Under the pieces are notes generated by a model. It did not search any database. It had not been told where the DNA came from and saw nothing but the letters and a program-made list of their open reading frames with translations. From the NCBI GenBank assembly GCA_964017065.1, contig OZ024787.1:8169899-8233898 (forward strand): a stretch of DNA of 64,000 nt, in the 5' to 3' direction. The position numbers were made by a program, and so were the translations under genes. Positions 58,870 to 64,000 of the stretch are shown one piece after another. The stretch's first letter is position 1, and every line of letters starts with the position of its first letter. Source of the stretch: Haliclona indistincta. Taxonomy: Eukaryota; Porifera; Demospongiae; Haplosclerida; Chalinidae.

Positions 58870-61800
58870 TTAATACTGCTTTTTAGCTTGTCTAGTTAGG
58901 CGTGCTTTCTGAGCTCCACGCTTTCTGTTTTCTTTAACTGTGTCAAGATGGTCAATCCAAAATTTAACCTCTTCTGCAGGAAGTAAAACAGATCTTGCTA
59001 ATTCATCGATGTCTGCAGTCTCATATACATTGTCTTTTGATTGTAGGAATTCCTTGATGACTAGAGATGGTGGCTTTAGCATATGGTTGGTTGCTCCTCT
59101 GATGTTCTGTAAGTTTTCATTGGGTTTTAGGAAGTGACCACCGCAGATTCCCTTGCAGTCAGGACAATTAGAGTTACCCCATGGACGTGACGGATCAGGT
59201 ACCGGCAAGGGGAAGAAGTCAATGGTTGGGCCACCTGAATACCAATGAGGTAATGCGGGAGGTTTTCCTTTTTGGCACACCGGATGGGGGCAGTCGGCTT
59301 CATAGCAACAACGAAGAAAGAATATATACTGAGATGGAAGTCCATGAACCATATGACGATTTCTGATACCCCATACCTTGTCAAATTCACTGTGCATTTC
59401 AGGATAGCTTACTTGAAGATCCTGCTTTTGTTTTTTATTACCTTTGAGGTACACCAACAGCTTTTCTCTCTTGTGCATGTACTGATCAGAATTAGCACCT
59501 TTGTAGAGATGGATTTCTGCACTTCCACAAGATGCACGATCGCACCTTTTGATATACAAATCAATGGCTGTTGATAAATTTTTATGAAGTATGTCTTGGT
59601 CAATCTTTCCAGTCTCAGTACTAAAGGGTAAACCATGAAGAGTAGAAGGAATAAAGAGATTACAATGAGCACGAGACAAACAGCCGTTTTGAAGTTCAAC
59701 CCTATTTAGGTAACTTGAACCGCTGCTTCGAGTTGTGACTAATGTTACTACATTGGCTTGTAGCAGGTGTCTTTGCGACCACCAATATTGCACTTCTTCG
59801 TGAGAAGGACCTTCATCATTCGCTCCATCAACCCTGATACATACAATAGGTTTTTGATGGCCTTGAGGAGTGGAACAAAGTGATGATAATTCTGGCTGTT
59901 TCAACACCATGTCAAAATCTGCAGCATGTTGAGCAGGGGATTTAAGAAATAATGGTTGCGCCTTAACGACACCTGCACATCGTTCATCTGTGGTCTTTGT
60001 TGCTGTAAAATTGTAGCTAGTAACTTGCAATACCGAAGGGTATCGGTTAACATAATCAGTATAGGTAGTTAAAATTTCTCTCACACGCAGTAGGGTTTGG
60101 AAATTGATGGTGAGTTGTAAGAGTATCAAGTCTGAAGCCAGATGCATCGTCACGGTTAACAAATAAAATGTCAGATCCATCTGTAAGTTGAAGAATGTTA
60201 AGATACCGATACAATGTGTTGCTCCAATTAATGTGTATCTGGGTTATATTTGAGCATAAATCCCTTTCTAGCTCGACGACTCACAACCTGTGCAACTCCT
60301 TTGTAACGCTTGGCTGAAAGACGACGTTTGTTCCTGGCAACGCAGAGCTGTACGACAGTTCCATATGAGAAGTGACGGTGATAAACGCTTTGAAGGTGCT
60401 CTTGAATTCTTGTGTAAGTACACTTCTTTTCGACTTTTATATTGCCATCAAATGTAAGCATACCCGTGCGCCTCCACGCGTCTGCCCCTATGTTGCAGTC
60501 TTCAACGTACTTCTCAATTGTTGTTCCAATATCAGGGTAAGTTGCGGTAATACTAGTTAGGCTTTTAGACTTCCTTCTTTCTAAGAAATGCTGGTCAGCT
60601 ATCATCTTTGCTCTCCTCCTTCTAGTCTGCCTCTTGATGGCTGCTACCTTTTTGTCAACAGCTGCTTGGAACTCTTTACTATGAAGTTGAATATCATCGA
60701 CAGGGTCATCTGGTTCTGAATCGGTTACGATTTCACCATTTAGGACACGAGTATCTCTGTCTCTGCTGTAAGTATAAAGGAATTCATCTGCTTTGTATGC
60801 TTCTTGTGACAGTCTAACCATATCCATTTCATTCTCAGAAAAAACTGATGAAAGTTTCAGACATAATTCATCAAAGTAGGCGTTGATATCATTCTCTTCA
60901 GAAAATTCACACTGAACTTGCTCACAAAACTCAAACCAGTTATAGTTGCTATCTCTCAAAAGATTGACCAAACAATCAAACTTGCTGTTGTCAAAACTCG
61001 CACTAGAAGTGTTGGGCGATTGTAGTTCTATCTCTTCTTCATCACTTGAATCAGATGTCAAAGCAGCTGCCTGTATTTCAGCTAGTTCTTGACATGACCT
61101 CTTAATGTGTTCAGCTTCTTTGATACATCTCTCTACTTCTTTTGCCCTCTGTTCCATCTTTTCAAATCCAAATTTCTTTCTGGCTTGTGATTGAGTCATC
61201 CCTGTGGCCTTGTAAACAGCGTAGCGAAGGCATTCACGCTCACGACTGGATTGTCCTAATAGAAGTAGACTGTTCATATCTTGCTTGGTAAAGAGTGAAG
61301 GAGCAGACGTGAACTTCATATTCAAGATTTCTCTAAGTTTGAGGTAGTCAAATCCATTTACAAATGCAGTTACAAGCAACTGTGATGTGCCATCAGATGG
61401 ATTTCCCACTCTAATACATGCCAAAGGAATTTTTAAGACCTGATTTTTAGCATGTGTTGCTTGGTATTTGACATGAGGAAAGCATTCTTTGAAAAGAGCC
61501 GATAGTGAACAGATGCCCTCTATTATAACCATCTGTGCTGCCTGACTTAATAGAGCACACTCTTGACAGTTCTTGTGGGTTACTTCACAATAAGATTTAC
61601 AAACACGGGAAAATTCAGAGAGAGTCATATCTAGTTTGTTATAATACACACCGTCTTCAGCTACTATAAAAGATTTCGGCATTTTCTTAAACTCATTATA
61701 AATAGGTAACAGCACATCAACTGGCCTCCCTGCAGAGAGTTCACAGGGAGGCCGATTCAAAAATGCGGAGGGTCTGTGGAGTCAAAGCAGGGAGGTGTTG

Positions 61801-62762
61801 ACGAGTATGATGAGGTTTCAATATCAGACGCAGTAGCACCACTAAAGAAGCGAGATGTGGAACAAGCAGCAGGACAAGGAGTTGTGGCCTGAGCAGAGCT
61901 AGCTGTATAGGCAGTGCTGTTTTCATCAGGAGAGCTACTATTACAAATCGAAGCAGAAGAAGCCACATCAGGTATGATGGTTGAAGCAGGATGAGGAGTT
62001 GTGACTTGAGCAGAACTAGTTGTACTGCAGCAGGAAGTGTTGGTTTCATCAGGAGAATGACTATTAGAAATTGGAATACAAAAGAAAGGAGGAGAATTTA
62101 TGTCAGGTGTAGTAGAACGACTTAGTGTGCTGGTTTCACTTGTTTCAGAAGGATAAGCATCACTATCAGAAGACCAAGGTATTGGAGATTGTTGCTTTTT
62201 CTTGCTGTACCACTGAGCCTTTTTTTCCTTCTTCTCCAAAGTAAGGAATTCTCTTTCCAATTCACGTCTCCTGCATTTAAGCTTCTCAATCTCACCAGCA
62301 ATTGAATCACAAACATCGAATTTCCTTTCATTCACTTTTTGCTGCAGAAGCTTCTCCTTGATGTCTATGCGAGAATTCAATGTGTTTAATTCTTCTTTGA
62401 TTTCATTGCTTCTTGTGGCACGCAGAAATTTGTCCAGCTTTGGACGCTTTGGTCGACTAGACTCTGTGGTTTGTGAGTTACCAAAATGTTTTGACCTGGA
62501 TTTTTTTTTCCTGTACTGATAACCACTGTCATTAACACAAGATCGAGACATATCCAAAAGCCTGCCCCTTTGAGTAAGCAAAGTAGGGTTCTCTAAGCAT
62601 AATGCTATCGCAGCTTGATTGATGCAATCCTGATATGAACCAGCTTTAACATTTTGATGATAGATTGGAGCTAGCTTTCTTATTTCCGACTCATTTGCAG
62701 CCAGTGAAGTTGAATCCTACATAAAAGGAATGAAATAAAGCACATAATTGCATGTACACAGT

Positions 62763-62843
<81 letters not shown>

Positions 62844-63297
62844 CTCATTTGCACTGCTGATAGATTTATCAAACACCAAATGACCTGGTGCCACGCCCTG
62901 ACATGCCCCATCAGCTGAAGACTGTACACAGATACTATCACCGCCAGTTGTGTTCTGCATTAAGAATTAATTCAATAACAGCATCATATATCACCAGACA
63001 TAATGATAATACCTGATGATGCTTGTTTGAAGATGAAGCCGCGGCATCACGATCAACTACAATCACTTGAATAACAGATCTATCAGGAATTGCCTGGTCA
63101 AGGGCGATATCAACAAATAGACCCTGCCAAGTTTCATCTTTTATTTGTAACAAAAGTGTTTCCTCATTGTCTATAAGATCCGAAAAAGCAGCACGCACTT
63201 CTGCCTCAAGATCTCCATGAGAGCCACCGTAGATTAGTTTGATCGGTCTGCGCCTTTCTTTGTGACACACCAAAACAGTTACGGTTTGTTGAGCCAT
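58870..63297 (-). pseudogene. RNase-H-fold transposase-like gene, broken
   Basis: Exon 1 (63013-63297) starts MAQQTVTVLVCHKERRR and looks like a ubiquitin-like or PB1-type N-terminal domain. Exon 2 (62844-62954) and exon 3 (from 62716) encode a basic, coiled-coil and Ser/Thr-rich linker, open to 61757. The frame then changes at a T5 run near 61755 into a 510-residue ORF (60228-61760) ending RKGFMLKYNPDTH. A 4-bp insertion near 60225 moves the following NTLYRYLNILQLTDG and FVNRDDASGFRLD into another frame, and an extra A near 60100 shifts again into the last ORF (58870 on). Candidate catalytic acidic residues are in VNRDDASGFRLD and IRVDGANDEGPSHEE, with ELQNGC further on. The C-terminus has Cys/His clusters (CCYEADCPHPVC and CPDCKGICGGH). 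I recognise the IRVDGANDEGPSH segment as typical of a repeated invertebrate family, but cannot give it a superfamily name. The copy is inactive. Confidence 0.65.
62768..62840. repeat. (CA)n microsatellite in transposase-like intron 2
   Basis: About 72 bases of uninterrupted CA on the plus strand, lying just after the exon 2 donor (62843) on the minus strand. Confidence 0.95.
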
Positions 63298-63586
63298 GAT
63301 CTACAATCTAGATAATGAGGAAAGGGTCACACGCAGCCGTGTGGCGCCGTCAAACACAGTCATGCTCGGTCATGCTTTACCTTGACAAAGATATTCCAAT
63401 TCACGCGCGTGCTTGTAAATTTACGTATTCTTGGAAGTCCGGTCAAATGCCCCACCTTTAGGACTACTCCCGCGTAATAATCCCCACGTTGCCCCAGTAC
63501 TGCCCCTATTGGGGGGAGTGGGGCATGACATTGATAGGTGCATAAACACGGTCTATTTTTGAGTCCAGTCCAGGTTTTGTACCGTC

Positions 63587-64000
63587 GCACTGAAACAGCA
63601 CCCAGACGTCGCATTTCCACTTTTTGAATGGGTCTTGTTATGTTCACAACACTTCATGCCCCCTGTCACGTGAATTGTAAGGAAACGCCCACATTCAGTA
63701 CTTGGTGCTTTGCAGTGATGCAGGTCATGATCCCGGTCTCTACCACAGCGCCGCCAGTTCACTTCATAGAGTTTATACTCGTGTTATCGGCTCTCGTGAA
63801 TCTGACTGATGGAGTGACCTGATACAAACAGTTCTTTCTGTCCTGACTTTGTGGTACCATCAATCATGTCAGTGTAGGCAGAGCCAGTATTCTCTGGTTT
63901 AGGAGACATTCATTCAGGCCAGAAGCCTAGCTGCCCTCAGCATGCCTCAGTACGTATAGAACTGTATCTGTTGATGTCATTTACCATTTGAACATGTTAT
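63587..64000. other. Right flank beyond the large element
   Basis: No exon could be confirmed. Short ORFs on both strands show no domain. The sequence has a different base make-up from the element interior and may begin another gene outside the window. Confidence 0.3.

Larger units (their letters stand above)
49359..63586 (-). mobile_element. Possible 14-kb DNA transposon with long terminal inverted repeats
   Basis: The left end GACGGTACAAAACCTGGACT...CAAAAATAGACCGTGTTTA, then (after a nested insertion) TGCACCTATCAATGTCA and CCCCACTCCCCCCAATAGGG, appears in exact inverse order at the right end (63481-63586). Each arm is about 100 bp. A transposase-like gene starts 184 bp inside the right end and reads leftward. 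The left end has extra GGACT tandem units. Alternatively the two ends may be unrelated solo copies of a shorter element and only the right part belongs with the transposase. Host target duplication was not clear. Confidence 0.5.

Overview
The window is animal nuclear DNA from a compact, intron-rich, transposon-laden genome. Introns are often only 50 to 150 bp, genes lie close together on both strands, and two pairs of genes are head to head. The ribosomal protein, endonuclease and SDR genes are clearly metazoan. The death-domain/NHL proteins, the tyrosine-tailed receptor and the abundant MITEs suggest a demosponge, most likely Amphimedon queenslandica or a close relative. The organism call is inference. 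There is one 200-N assembly gap (8781-8980).

Layout. 1-4116: nested DNA transposons and no gene. 4117-6128: a five-exon type I membrane receptor. 6129-9256: transposon debris and the gap. 9257-11146: a TMEM104-like gene (5' end only, minus strand) head to head with an IQCK-like gene. 11554-14125: death-fold gene A, whose tail is a copy of the IQCK 3' exons. 14728-17672: EME1 (minus). 18711-19923: an NDUFB10-like gene (minus), head to head with RPL3 (20035-22086). 21864-28880: a tandem segmental duplication carrying the RPL3 3' end and an intact Fic gene twice; the second copy is interrupted by LINE fragments. 29375-31789: a 2OG-Fe(II) oxygenase (minus), followed by a decayed copy. 33751-35631: SDR42E1. 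35887-48875: three tandem paralogues B, C and D of a death-domain / coiled-coil / NHL family. B and D are intact and C is broken. 49359-63586: a possible large DNA transposon with long terminal inverted repeats, a broken RNase-H-fold-like transposase gene, a 101-bp satellite and several nested MITEs.

Main points of biology. (1) A multicopy, apparently unnamed family joins a death domain to a NHL propeller through a coiled coil. One member (A) has swapped the propeller for IQ motifs taken from its neighbour IQCK, with intron positions preserved. (2) A receptor has two copies of an unrecognised extracellular domain and a tail with repeated QNExY tyrosine motifs. (3) Two near-identical Fic enzymes arose by segmental duplication; each keeps the catalytic motif and a candidate inhibitory glutamate. 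(4) Several transposon insertions can be dated relative to each other, because an unoccupied copy of the target site is also in the window.

Exon models were built by hand from ORF continuity, GT-AG sites and phase bookkeeping. Where a model closes exactly in phase over many exons (RPL3, SDR42E1, EME1, IQCK, B, D, receptor), confidence is high. No database search was possible.
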